Source of the DNA: Sedimentisphaerales bacterium
GTDB lineage: Bacteria; Planctomycetota; Phycisphaerae; Sedimentisphaerales; Anaerobacaceae
Assembly: GCA_016931715.1 (NCBI GenBank)
Contig: JAFGEF010000030.1
Span: 18,041 to 82,040 of the forward strand
Length of the DNA: 64,000 bases
Reading direction: 5' to 3'
The notes beneath the pieces were generated by a model. The model searched no databases. It was not told the origin of the DNA and saw only the letters and a list, made by a program, of their open reading frames with translations. A program made the position numbers and the translations under genes. Of this stretch, positions 37,464-45,949 are shown in pieces. How positions within the stretch are numbered: the first letter of the stretch is position 1; each line of letters starts with the position of its first letter.

Positions 37464-37746
37464 TATAAAGTTTTTACGTCTGACTGCTTCTGGTTATAAA
37501 ATATCGTTTTTTATCGAAAGGTCAATAAGAAAAGATGAGTAAGGCTTTTTTTATTGTAAGGATCGGGTATTGAATGTAAAATCGGGGCGATTGAAGATTA
37601 GGATACAGGACACAAAAGACAGAAGACAGAATATATAAACAGGATTACAGGATTACAGGATTATTGGAATACAATATTATCTTTGTTATCCTGTTAATCC
37701 TGTCAAAATAATAAAAATCTGTGTTCATCAGTGAAATCTGTGTCAA
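37464..37746 (+). repeat. Duplicated intergenic block, copy A
   Basis: About 280 nt resembling 39810-40060 in the same orientation. Shared words include TCGAAAGGTCAATAAGAAAA at 37515, a T-rich GGCTTTTTTTATT, ACAGAAGACAGAATATATA, AACAGGATTACAGGATT and AAATCTGTGT. It contains a tandem run of ACAGGATT units and an AATCCTGT inverted counterpart, able to form a hairpin. It lies upstream of the PEGA lipoprotein gene. No gene is seen between 37340 and 37832. Confidence 0.65.
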
Positions 37747-37832
37747 AAAATTGGTTACGGCTCTTAGGTAGGCCGCCGGATTGTCTGGTATGCGGGCAAG
37801 ATGCCCGCGACACGATTTAAAAGGATTTTATA

Positions 37833-38234
37833 ATGAAAAAATATTATGTGCTGCTTTTAGGTATTTCAGGAATAATCTTTTCAGCGATATTCAGCGGCTG
37901 CGTCGAACGCGAGCTTACAATCAATACTTCGCCGCAGGGTGCGATGGTCGCGTTAAACGATGAGCAAATCGGGCAATCTCCTGTTACAGTTTCATTCAAC
38001 TGGTACGGCGATTATTATGTCAGATTAAACAAAGATGGTTATGAAACATTAAACACCCACCAAATGTTAAAAGGTCCCTGGTACGACCATTTCCCATTCG
38101 ATTTCTTTGCGGAAGTCCTCTGGCCTGCAAGAATTGTCGATTCCTATGAATGGACTTTCGAGCTGACAGAAAAGAAAGAATTAAACAGAGAAGACCTGAT
38201 CCAGAAAGCCGAGGAACTTAAAAAAGAACTTTAA
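37833..38234 (+). CDS. PEGA-domain lipoprotein
   Basis: A 133-residue exported protein with a leader ending in the lipobox FSGC (Cys near residue 25). The mature protein holds a PEGA-type beta domain: RELTINTSPQGAMVALNDEQIGQSPVTVSF, with the Pro-x-Gly-Ala core, then an amphipathic charged C-terminus (KKELNREDLIQKAEELKKEL). PEGA domains are small surface or envelope beta domains of uncertain ligand. The start has AAGGA upstream. It lies between the two duplicated repeat blocks. Confidence 0.8.
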   Translation: MKKYYVLLLGISGIIFSAIFSGCVERELTINTSPQGAMVALNDEQIGQSPVTVSFNWYGDYYVRLNKDGYETLNTHQMLKGPWYDHFPFDFFAEVLWPARIVDSYEWTFELTEKKELNREDLIQKAEELKKEL

Positions 38235-38367
38235 TAATTCCAGATCAGACATAACCGAACTATTTAGTTTTAATAAATTTTAACAGGAAGACTCTTTGTG
38301 ATGATTGTGACACTTTAAATCAAATGTGGCTATGGGGCATCAAATGGATTTCTTTTTTAGAGCTTTA

Positions 38368-38865
38368 TTATATTGATTTTTTAATTGTTCCTTCGCAACT
38401 TAAAGTCATACATTCTTTTTCATTTGCAAAAAAAGTACAAGGTGTCCATTCGTCGCAAGCTAAAAATCTTTGAAAGCCATAAACTTCCCAACCGAATTCT
38501 GTTTTATTTTCTTTATCAACATGATCATGTTTATATTGAAATCTATTAATAAATATTTCATCGCTTGGATAGTACCATGATCCACTAATTAAGTTTATTA
38601 TCCGATCCTTTTCCATTTTTTCAAAAAAGGATATATCGAGATTTGGGGCATTGTTAAAGGCTCGATTTTCTCTCTCGCATTCAGTAAGACTCATTTCTTC
38701 TACGTCCTTCCCAATCTTTTTTAAATCATTTCTAATGCTATTTAATTCATTATTCAAATCTTCGATTTGAGTAACAATTTCTCTATGATCTCGTTTCCTA
38801 TCACTTTCCACCGATAATAGGTCAATAATTAAAATAATTAATAGAATTAATATTATGGTTAGCAT
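38368..38865 (-). CDS. Membrane-anchored coiled-coil protein, unknown function
   Basis: A 165-residue protein. Residues 2-19 are an N-terminal transmembrane helix, residues about 25-60 a charged coiled-coil (heptads REIVTQIEDLNNELNSIRNDLKKIGKDVEEM), and the C-terminal 90 residues form a compact domain with Trp/Tyr/Cys (ISGSWYYPSDEIFINR; FLACDEWTPCTFF). No family is recognised. It lies 80 nt downstream of the DUF1780 gene on the same strand, so the two may be co-transcribed. It is flanked by the duplicated repeat blocks. Confidence 0.6.
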   Translation of the reverse strand: MLTIILILLIILIIDLLSVESDRKRDHREIVTQIEDLNNELNSIRNDLKKIGKDVEEMSLTECERENRAFNNAPNLDISFFEKMEKDRIINLISGSWYYPSDEIFINRFQYKHDHVDKENKTEFGWEVYGFQRFLACDEWTPCTFFANEKECMTLSCEGTIKKSI

Positions 38866-38945
38866 TATATTTTGTGTCCTAATTTCTAAAAATCAGAGAA
38901 GCATGCTCATACCACGTGCTAACTTGTTTTGCTAAATGATACAAG

Positions 38946-39581
38946 TCAACTTAAATCAAAAAGACCAGACTTTTTCCATTCATTTTTAATTTTACCTACT
39001 ACATTTCTTAAAAAGACAGGTGCACTCTCAGAAGCAAAGAAAGTGAATGCCAAAGAATTACTCACTATTGAGACTGATCGCCAACCTTGTTTTATCATTC
39101 CTGATGAATCGACAGGAATATCCTCATCATCGAGATGGTAGCCATTTAAATTAAGGTAGACCATCAGATCTAATGTTGAACAGAGATTTTCACTATAATT
39201 TCTTGCGTACTTCTCAATGAAGCTAGTCACCCTATCACAAACTTCCTTGATGGTTAATGGCCGCGGAGGATTATAGGATTCTTTCAGATCAGAAAGCTTT
39301 TTAGCAGTTTTGAGTTTTTTTAATAATTTCTTATACTCTTCATGTCGTCTTCGATTATCGTCCAGATATTCTTTAATTTCAAAGTTTGCCCCATTAAAAT
39401 ATATATCAGGAGGGTCAGTTTCATTAATATGTAAATCTGACACTTTAAATCCAATGCCGAGACAACGCAGAAAGGCAGTACATACAGATCGTTCTCTATC
39501 GGGCTTTTTTCCACATGAAAAGAATCTTATAGATTCTTCAGTTTCAGAAATCAACTGCTTTATTATTTCTATTTCGTCCAT
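38946..39581 (-). CDS. DUF1780 family protein, putative PD-(D/E)xK nuclease
   Basis: A 211-residue soluble protein of the DUF1780 family, in which homologues are described as putative endonucleases. The segment DPPDIYFNGANFEIKEYLDD near residue 57 contains PD, then ExK (Phe-Glu-Ile-Lys), the catalytic spacing of PD-(D/E)xK folds. The C-terminal QGWRSVSIVSNSLAFTFFASESAPVFLRN is the second family landmark. No signal or membrane segment is present. The start ATG has a weak GAG site. It lies upstream of a membrane coiled-coil gene; no methyltransferase is adjacent, so it is not a standard restriction pair. Confidence 0.8.
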   Translation of the reverse strand: MDEIEIIKQLISETEESIRFFSCGKKPDRERSVCTAFLRCLGIGFKVSDLHINETDPPDIYFNGANFEIKEYLDDNRRRHEEYKKLLKKLKTAKKLSDLKESYNPPRPLTIKEVCDRVTSFIEKYARNYSENLCSTLDLMVYLNLNGYHLDDEDIPVDSSGMIKQGWRSVSIVSNSLAFTFFASESAPVFLRNVVGKIKNEWKKSGLFDLS

Positions 39582-39809
39582 TTTATTATCACTCTAACAT
39601 TAATTAGATTAAAACGTACTAAACACCGTTGGCTTTTCCACCAAAGGCGCAATAAAACCTGCTGGTTAAATGACTTGCCGACCATCCAGGCATTTATTTC
39701 GGATTGTTTTGTGGATCAGCACAAGAATCTCTCGACTTTTTCTCACGATTTTGTATAACATCTTTCTTTTTTCAGACATAACCATAGCTTTTACCGATTT
39801 TCAGGTATC

Positions 39810-40060
39810 TATAAGTTTAACTTTTGACTCCTTTTGTCTATTAGAGTAATGTTTTTTCTCGAAAGGTCAATAAGAAAAAATGGAAAGGCATTTTTTATTG
39901 AAAAGCGCGGCTAACGCAGGTAAAATCATATAAACAGAACACAGAATACAGAAGACAGTAGGCAGAATATATAGACAGGATTACAGGATTTGTATTGATA
40001 TTTTATACCTGTTTTTCCTGTTATACTGTCGAAATAAAAAATCTGTGTTTGAAATAATTT
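39810..40060 (+). repeat. Duplicated intergenic block, copy B
   Basis: The counterpart of 37464-37746 in the same orientation. It shares the TCGAAAGGTCAATAAGAAAA word at 39859, ACAGAAGACAG with AGAATATATAGACAGGATTACAGGATT, and AAAATCTGTGT. Together the copies bracket a 2.1-kb segment holding the PEGA, coiled-coil and DUF1780 genes. No gene lies in 39582-40125. Confidence 0.65.
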
Positions 40061-40125
40061 AGATAAGTGGTGGGGTAGAAACCCATTCTACAAATCTAAT
40101 CAGTCAGCTTAAACATGAGAAATAT

Positions 40126-40317
40126 ATGGCTATTTTGAAACTTGACAAGCATGATGAAAAAAAGGAAATCGAATTCGAGCTGAAATATCTCGCGTCTTTG
40201 ACAACACGCCAGCGATTTGAATTGATGTTCGAAAAAACACAGCAATTAAGAAGCTTAAATAAAAAGCGATATGCAAACAGAAAAACTACTCAAATTATTA
40301 AAAGAAAACCGCGTTAA
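40126..40317 (+). CDS. Small partner of nucleotidyltransferase
   Basis: A 63-residue charged protein (KHDEKKEIEFELKYLASLTTRQRFELMFE then a basic tail). Similar short proteins precede DUF6036-type nucleotidyltransferases in other genomes, which suggests a two-gene unit. Its coding region overlaps the following gene by 47 nt in another frame, so the pair is translationally coupled. No Shine-Dalgarno of note lies upstream. It may be the antitoxin-like or regulatory partner; that is inference. Confidence 0.65.
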   Translation: MAILKLDKHDEKKEIEFELKYLASLTTRQRFELMFEKTQQLRSLNKKRYANRKTTQIIKRKPR

Positions 40318-40738
40318 ATTTGTCTTGATTGGAGCCACTGCATTTCCTATTCACGGCTATTCTCGTGCGACGTTAGATACTGACATTTTTATTCAACCTG
40401 AAAAGAAAAATGCTCAAAGAACTTTTAAAGCTCTAAAAGAATTCGGGTATGATATAAGAGACTTAACTATTGAGGAGCTTTTAACCAAAAAAATCCTGTT
40501 CCGCCAATATCTCGTCGAAGCAGATTTTCATCCTGTTGTGACCGGAATTACATTCGAGCAAGTCTGGAAAAATAAAATTAAAGCTAAATTTGGAAATACT
40601 TATGTCTGGATTGCTTCACTGGACGACATTATAACAATGAAAAAAGCCGCCGCACGACCAAAAGACATAGAAGATTTGAAATACTTAAAAAAATTAAAAA
40701 GACAAAAATATTATAAAACACGCCACAAAGAATTGTGA
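40271..40738 (+). CDS. Nucleotidyltransferase, DUF6036/AbiEii-like
   Basis: A 155-residue nucleotidyltransferase-fold protein. The N-terminal FVLIGATAFPIHGYSRATLDTDIFI matches the polymerase-beta superfamily motif (Gly-x then Asp-x-Asp, where the usual Gly-Gly/Ser is Gly-Ala here). A later IASLDDIITMKKAAARPKDIEDLKYLKKLK is the DUF6036/AbiEii signature, ending in a basic helix. Relatives act as toxins or abortive-infection NTases in bacterial defence, or are of unknown role. It overlaps the small gene before it by 47 nt. Confidence 0.78.
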   Translation: MQTEKLLKLLKENRVKFVLIGATAFPIHGYSRATLDTDIFIQPEKKNAQRTFKALKEFGYDIRDLTIEELLTKKILFRQYLVEADFHPVVTGITFEQVWKNKIKAKFGNTYVWIASLDDIITMKKAAARPKDIEDLKYLKKLKRQKYYKTRHKEL

Positions 40739-40759
40739 ATTCGTATCAATAAGTAAAAT

Positions 40760-42004
40760 ATGTACGCACTAATATCCATGTTTTTCGCACTTGCGCTGCT
40801 TGTAGCGCTTTTGCATTTTAAGGTCAGAATCGGCAGAGCAATGATGATTTCAGCATTTGCGCTTGCAATACTTCTGCGCGTGACACCGGAAAAATTTTGG
40901 GATGCGATAGTGACCGAATGGAATGATGTTCCCTTGAGCCAGACTACAGGCTACCTGTTCGTATCGCTTACCGCTCTTGTGATGTTAGTGAACGTACTTG
41001 GCATAGTGATGCAGGAAACCGGAGTTTCTCAAAAACTCTCGCCAGCGCTTCACGGCTTGTTCAGGAGCAGACGTTTCGCACTTGCGGCAATTCCCATGAT
41101 GATGGGTATGCTCCCAACACCCGGCGGGATAATGCTTTCAGCTCCGATGGTTCGCGAGCTTGGGGACCATATCGGTGTGGAAAGGTCAAGACAAGCCGCG
41201 ATAAATTATTTCTTCCGTCATCAGTGGGAAACAGTCTGGCCGCTGTTCCCTTCGATTCCATTGATACAGCATATGTTGGGCATTTCCGCTTTTGCCTTGA
41301 TTTCTCATAATCTCGCTTTATCTCTTACCGGAATAGTCAGCGGCGTGGTCTTTCTGCTGCTTTTCGGAATACCGCCAAAGGGCAAGGAAAAACATACTCA
41401 CGCCCAGTTTATCCATAACCTGATTAATTTTGGTCATGCCTTCTGGCCGATTCTTTTTGTTGCGATACTTTACGCCGCAACAAATATTCATCCCGCAGTC
41501 GGGCTTGCAATAGCAATTCCGATTTTTCTATATTGCCATAAAGTACCAACAAAACGCTGGGCGGAATTTTTCAAATCGGGTTTCAGCTTCGATTTCGCAC
41601 TGCTGATATTTGGAGCATTGCTGTTTAAAATTAATCTCGAAGCAGGAAATGCAATAGAACAAGTGGTGACTTTTTTAACTGAAATGAATGTGCCGCAGAA
41701 TTTCGTTATATTCTTTCTCCCTTTTCTCGTGGCTTTTTTAACCGGCCTGACTATGCCGACAGTAGCAATTACTTTTCCATTCCTGCTGCCATACATCGGG
41801 ACAGGTCAGGATACGTTAATCGGGCTTGAAACACTTGCCTTTTCAGGTCTCGTTTGCGGCCTTCTCCTTACTCCGGTGCATCTGTGCCTTGCACTTTCAG
41901 CAAGCTATTTCGAGACACCACTGCCGAAAATCATACTTAGATTCTTCGGACCTGTAATCTTTATCGCCTGCGCAGGTATTTTAATGGCAATATTCTTCGG
42001 GTAA
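40760..42004 (+). CDS. DUF401-family integral membrane protein (putative transporter)
   Basis: A 414-residue polytopic protein with about 11 hydrophobic segments. It matches the DUF401 family, a branch of the ArsB/NhaD/GntP-like ion transporter superfamily. Distinctive segments are MMGMLPTPGGIMLSAPMVREL near residue 112 (the first re-entrant-type loop) and FLTGLTMPTVAITFPFLLPY near residue 325, a pseudo-repeat of it. The substrate is not known. The start lies 22 nt after the nucleotidyltransferase stop, but the gene is a typical core-type membrane protein and may be unrelated to it. Confidence 0.82.
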   Translation: MYALISMFFALALLVALLHFKVRIGRAMMISAFALAILLRVTPEKFWDAIVTEWNDVPLSQTTGYLFVSLTALVMLVNVLGIVMQETGVSQKLSPALHGLFRSRRFALAAIPMMMGMLPTPGGIMLSAPMVRELGDHIGVERSRQAAINYFFRHQWETVWPLFPSIPLIQHMLGISAFALISHNLALSLTGIVSGVVFLLLFGIPPKGKEKHTHAQFIHNLINFGHAFWPILFVAILYAATNIHPAVGLAIAIPIFLYCHKVPTKRWAEFFKSGFSFDFALLIFGALLFKINLEAGNAIEQVVTFLTEMNVPQNFVIFFLPFLVAFLTGLTMPTVAITFPFLLPYIGTGQDTLIGLETLAFSGLVCGLLLTPVHLCLALSASYFETPLPKIILRFFGPVIFIACAGILMAIFFG

Positions 42005-42038
42005 AAAATAGTAATCATTCACAGAGAACTCATATTTT

Positions 42039-42287
42039 GTCATTGCGCGCCTTCCAAAAGACTGTGCGTCCATCCAAAATCGTAAGCTCAGAGATTGCTT
42101 CGTCCTTTCAGTCCTCCTAAGAAGTTAAGACGGGTGGCAGCTTCAAGCGCAGCTTGGAGATGGCTTGGCATGAGTTCGCCATCCCCATCCTGAAAAAAAT
42201 CAGGATGAGGATGCCACCCATTATTCCAAAAAGCTAAGTTTCTTTCGCATATATCCTGTAAATCATGTACGATGCTCGCAATGACAT
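42039..42287. repeat. Nested palindromic repeat (REP-like within REP-like)
   Basis: Three inverted repeats are nested. The outer pair is GTCATTGCG (42039-42047) with CGCAATGAC (42279-42287). The middle pair is GGGTGGCA (42132-42139) with TGCCACCC (42212-42219). The inner pair is CATCCTGA (42186-42193) with TCAGGATG (42200-42207). An 81-codon open frame across it (42088-42333, minus) is treated as fortuitous. The element separates the DUF401 gene from the pseudopilin-like gene and fills that gap. Confidence 0.75.
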
Positions 42288-42301
42288 TTTTAAAGGCTGC
42301 T

Positions 42302-42838
42302 TTATCTTCTAAGATGCGCTTTTGTTTGCTCAAGAGCTGCCTGAAGCTCTTCCGGCGTAATCAGCTCAATAGCCCCGCTGACTCTAAGAACATTACACAT
42401 GCCGCTATGAACAGGTTTAGGTTCATACAAAAGTATGTTTTCGCCAGGTGAATTAAGTGTCTGCCCCGGTATGTATTCATACTTCGGGCTGTTCGGCTCG
42501 GGACACTGGAATACACGCGAATCACCGACCTCGCTAACCAATTCCGCAAACGATTCAGGCAATCCATCATTGGTTATCGAGTACATCTGGATGCTTGTCC
42601 AAATAGTTCTCATATTCATGGTACATGCGGCTGCCGTTGCCTTGTTTGTTGTATTTACCATTCCCTGAGCGTATTCCTGCCCCGCTTCTCCGGTCTGTCT
42701 AATCACCCATAACACTCCATAGCCTATGAGACCGAAAAAAATAATTGCAACAATAATATTGATTAATGTGCCGCCCCTATAACGAAGGAAACAAACCATA
42801 TCATTACAATAACCAGATTTAATATTTTTTCTTCTCAC
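42302..42838 (-). CDS. Pseudopilin-like protein lacking the Glu+5 residue
   Basis: A 178-residue protein whose segment RGGTLINIIVAIIFFGLIGYGV aligns with the type II prepilin motif GFTLIEL: Gly, Thr, Leu, Ile in the same places, with Phe replaced by Gly and Glu+5 replaced by Asn. A hydrophobic helix follows, then a C-terminal soluble domain resembling GspG/GspH-like heads (TMNMRTIWTSIQMYSITNDGLPES). Loss of Glu+5 is known for tip-type pseudopilins such as GspK. The GTG start has AAGGAG nine nt upstream. A role in a type II or IV-like apparatus is plausible but no other genes of one are seen here. Confidence 0.65.
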   Translation of the reverse strand: MRRKNIKSGYCNDMVCFLRYRGGTLINIIVAIIFFGLIGYGVLWVIRQTGEAGQEYAQGMVNTTNKATAAACTMNMRTIWTSIQMYSITNDGLPESFAELVSEVGDSRVFQCPEPNSPKYEYIPGQTLNSPGENILLYEPKPVHSGMCNVLRVSGAIELITPEELQAALEQTKAHLRR

Positions 42839-42859
42839 TATGATAACTCCTTTTATATA

Positions 42860-43471
42860 TCAAAATAACAAAGGCAATCTAAACAATTTGAAAAATAAAT
42901 CCGCCACCGGTAAAATTATTATACTAAATCCGCCAAATACGAGCAAAAGAATAAATGCTATCATTCCAAACCCTGAAAAGTACTTATACATATTTACAGC
43001 CTGCTCAGATTTCAGACTTGCATATATTATCCTCGAACCATCTAATGGCGGGATAGGAATAAGATTGAAAACGGCGAACACGATGTTTAGAAATACGGCT
43101 ACTAATAAAAAGTATTGGGCAAGAGGTATTCCATTTAACGGCAGAACATGGAAAGCTATCGCCAGAACAATCGCCAAAGATAAGTTCGAGAGTGGACCTG
43201 CTATTGCTACCAATAACATCTGGCCGCGAGTCAGAATTGAAAAATTTACAGGTACAGGTTTGGCATATCCGAAATGTGCAATTAAAGGCAGAATAATAGT
43301 ACCGAATAAATCTATATGAGCTATCGGATTAAGCGTAAGCCTGCCCATTCTTTTGGCTGTATCATCACCAAATTTATACGCCGTCCAGGCATGAGCAAAT
43401 TCATGAACCGTCAGCGAAGGAAGCACAACTGCTAATGTAATTAAAAATTGTTCTATATTTATTTTCGGCAT
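42860..43471 (-). CDS. Site-2 protease family zinc metalloprotease (M50, short type)
   Basis: A 203-residue polytopic protein with about six hydrophobic segments. HEFAHAW near residue 23 is the HExxH zinc motif, and FNLIPIPPLDGSRI near residue 150 is the NPxPPLDG motif, with Asp the third zinc ligand. It matches the short S2P/M50 family (YwhC-like). The ATG has AGGAT upstream. Intramembrane cleavage of a regulator or membrane protein is the family role, but the substrate is unknown. It precedes the pseudopilin-like gene by 21 nt. Confidence 0.88.
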   Translation of the reverse strand: MPKINIEQFLITLAVVLPSLTVHEFAHAWTAYKFGDDTAKRMGRLTLNPIAHIDLFGTIILPLIAHFGYAKPVPVNFSILTRGQMLLVAIAGPLSNLSLAIVLAIAFHVLPLNGIPLAQYFLLVAVFLNIVFAVFNLIPIPPLDGSRIIYASLKSEQAVNMYKYFSGFGMIAFILLLVFGGFSIIILPVADLFFKLFRLPLLF

Positions 43472-43606
43472 TGTCTTATCCTATAACCTCTTTCAAACAT
43501 AGTCAAGCAATAATGAATTATAATACTTTTATTAAAATATGTTCATTTTCACTTGCCGGTTTCTGTTTTCCTATCATGAATCTAAATGCATCAATCACTC
43601 CATCAA

Positions 43607-43638
43607 CAAAAAAAGCCACCAGTTTGACTGATGGCTTT
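43607..43638 (-). terminator. Rho-independent terminator of the second polysaccharide operon
   Basis: On the minus strand AAAGCCATCAGT pairs with ACTGGTGGCTTT (two bulged/mismatched positions) and is followed by a run of seven T. It lies 32 nt downstream of the last gene of the operon. Confidence 0.8.
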
Positions 43639-43669
43639 AGAATCCGAATTCGCAAATTATTCTTATTTT

Positions 43670-44866
43670 TTATGTTTTTCGTTCTATCAATTTTAATGCC
43701 GACACTGCCAGCTTATCGCGGCTAAATTTCTCCAAAGCGACTTTCCGAGCGTTTTGCCCCATCCGTTTAATTTCATCTCTATGAGCTTCCAAAAATTTTA
43801 TTTTCTCCATAAACTGTCCGAGATTGCACAAATCACAGCCAAAACCGGCATTGTTTTCTTCGAGTATTTTTCTTTGCCAGCCTGAATAATTCAGCAAAAC
43901 AGGTTTACCTGCACTTAAGGAATCGAAAAATTTGTTCGCGGAGTTTTCTTCCAGAATTTTATAATCAGCAATTGTAACTATGGAAACATCACAAGCGGCT
44001 GTAAGAGCGGCAAGCTCATGTTTGGGCAAAGCATCGAATATTTCAACATTTTCCAATTTAAGAGTCTCAATTTTTTCGCGAAGAGTTTCTTTTTGACTTC
44101 CGTTACCTGCCAATACAAAATGAATAGCCGGATTGTTCCCCAGCTTATCAGCCGCTGCGAGTACAAATTCCAGATTATTCACTCTTCCCATCGCTCCGAA
44201 ATGAAGCAGGACAAGCTTCTTTGCCCAGCCGAACCTTTCACGAATTTGCGAACCATCTATTTCAGGTGTGAAAACGTCTGTGTCACAACTATTAGGGATA
44301 ACTTCAATTCGTTTATCACCGGTTACCTTTTTAATACCACCAGCTTGTCCGGGAGAAAGAGCGACAATTGCGCGACTTTGCTTGTATATCGTTCTTTCGA
44401 GCCATAAAAGCATACGAGCTGTTACCCTGTTTTTTATAACTCCAAGCTCGATTGGTACTTCAGGCCACTGGTCACGAACTTCAAAAATAAAAGGAATACG
44501 TTTCAGCCATTTGAGAATTATCGCGGGAATCCCGACTGTTATTGGCGTGCTGGTCGCATAAATCATATCCACATTTTTCACTCGCATACCTGCGCAAATG
44601 CACAAAAAAGAAAACGAAAGAAAAGAAAATATTCTTCGCAGAAACGACTGCCTGCTGCTGTATTTCGTTCCGACAATAATAACATTTATTCCATCGATTA
44701 CTTGTTTTCGACCTTTAGCTAAATCAAGTCCGCCGATATCATAACAGCCTGTTATCAATGTCACTATATGGCCGGACTTTATCCATCGCCGTGCAAATTC
44801 GTAAGAACGCGTTCCGGTGCTGCCTTGAGGTGTCGCAAAATGCTGATGTATGTAAAGAATGTGCAT
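43670..44866 (-). CDS. GT4 glycosyltransferase, WbuB-like
   Basis: A 398-residue GT-B enzyme. MHILYIHQHFATPQGSTGTR is the WbuB-type N-terminus, VRDQWPEVPIELGVIKN near residue 135 is shared with fucosamine- and hexosamine-transferring relatives, and SANKFFDSLSAGKPVLLNY is the donor-binding region where the E-x7-E of other GT4 proteins is replaced. The ATG at 44866 lies three nt from the previous stop. It is the last gene of the second polysaccharide operon, just before a terminator. The donor sugar is not predictable. Confidence 0.85.
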   Translation of the reverse strand: MHILYIHQHFATPQGSTGTRSYEFARRWIKSGHIVTLITGCYDIGGLDLAKGRKQVIDGINVIIVGTKYSSRQSFLRRIFSFLSFSFLCICAGMRVKNVDMIYATSTPITVGIPAIILKWLKRIPFIFEVRDQWPEVPIELGVIKNRVTARMLLWLERTIYKQSRAIVALSPGQAGGIKKVTGDKRIEVIPNSCDTDVFTPEIDGSQIRERFGWAKKLVLLHFGAMGRVNNLEFVLAAADKLGNNPAIHFVLAGNGSQKETLREKIETLKLENVEIFDALPKHELAALTAACDVSIVTIADYKILEENSANKFFDSLSAGKPVLLNYSGWQRKILEENNAGFGCDLCNLGQFMEKIKFLEAHRDEIKRMGQNARKVALEKFSRDKLAVSALKLIERKT

Positions 44867-44868
44867 AA

Positions 44869-45945
44869 TTATTTGGAAGTCAGCTTTTTATAAACTGATT
44901 CCAGAATTTTCATATTGGTGTTTCTGTCGGCGTTTTCACAAACTTTCTGCCTGTTGTGTTCAGCCGCTGCTGGAATAATTTCGGGATTAACAAGTAATTT
45001 TAAAACACAGTTAGCTAAATCTTTCGCATCGCCGACTTTGTGTAAATATCCGTTGTATTCATTTTGTATCCAGGCGGAATTTGCGTTAATATCAGATACT
45101 ATCGGGAACAATCCTGAAGCCATCGCTTCCAATAGCGACAGGCTTGCTCCATCCCACAATGAAGCTGAAAGATATATATCATTTCGAGCAAGCAAATCAG
45201 GCAAATCATTATTGGGTATCATGCCGATAAATTTTACCTTGTCACTTAATCCAAGATTATCTGCCTGCCTTTTCATTTCATCAAGCAATGAACCATCGCC
45301 TGCAAAAGTCATTTCAAAATCAATTCCCTTTTCTTTCAATATCGATAAGGCATTAAGAATTGTCAAATGATCGAAGACACGCTCCATCCTTCTTGTGCAA
45401 ATCATCCTCAAAACAGTTTTTTTTGCAAGTTCAGGTCTCTTTGTGAATGAAAATTTCTCTGTATCAATGCCGAGTGTAAGAACTTCGATTTTTTCTTTAC
45501 TTATGCCGAGACTTAAAGCAATCTCTTCAAGTTCTTTTGATACCACATTCACACAATCAGCATAGTTAAATATTTTTTTCAGCAAAGGTCGCCAGACAAT
45601 TGACTTTATACCGTTTATTAAGTCGCTTCCGTGTACAGTCACTATAGCCGGATGAAAACCTGAAACCAGGGATGCCAGTCCGCCACTCGTTGCGTAATGC
45701 GCGTGAATAATATCAGGTTTGATACTGCGAATTATTTTTCGCATCCTGAGCATACTTAACGGATATTTCCATTTGCCCTGCGTTTGCGAATATTTTTTAC
45801 CAAATCCCGTATCGTATGTAGGCACGTCCCTTTCCGGGCCTGGTGACAAACAGACAAAATACACATCGTGACCAGCCTGCCTGAAATATTCAAGATAAGG
45901 ACCAATATGAGAAAATGTTCCGGTTGAAATAAAACAAATGCGCAT
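44869..45945 (-). CDS. GT4 glycosyltransferase
   Basis: A 358-residue GT4-family enzyme. MRICFISTGTFSHIGPYLEYF is the N-terminal strand with the acceptor loop, VTVHGSDLIN near residue 115 is typical of GT4, and SLWDGASLSLLEAMASGLFPIV carries the Glu pair. KRPELAKKTVLRMICTRRMERV lies at the domain junction. The gene starts at an ATG four nt after the acyltransferase gene, so it is translated in the same operon. Specificity unknown. Confidence 0.87.
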   Translation of the reverse strand: MRICFISTGTFSHIGPYLEYFRQAGHDVYFVCLSPGPERDVPTYDTGFGKKYSQTQGKWKYPLSMLRMRKIIRSIKPDIIHAHYATSGGLASLVSGFHPAIVTVHGSDLINGIKSIVWRPLLKKIFNYADCVNVVSKELEEIALSLGISKEKIEVLTLGIDTEKFSFTKRPELAKKTVLRMICTRRMERVFDHLTILNALSILKEKGIDFEMTFAGDGSLLDEMKRQADNLGLSDKVKFIGMIPNNDLPDLLARNDIYLSASLWDGASLSLLEAMASGLFPIVSDINANSAWIQNEYNGYLHKVGDAKDLANCVLKLLVNPEIIPAAAEHNRQKVCENADRNTNMKILESVYKKLTSK

Positions 45946-45949
45946 TTTT

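Noticed and set aside
37630..37720. Tandem ACAGGATT units resembling a CRISPR or microsatellite
   Set aside because: Units are short and irregular with no regular spacers; it is the familiar dispersed intergenic repeat.
42088..42333. 81-residue minus-strand frame across the nested repeat
   Set aside because: It lies almost entirely in palindromic repeat sequence and has no ribosome-binding site.
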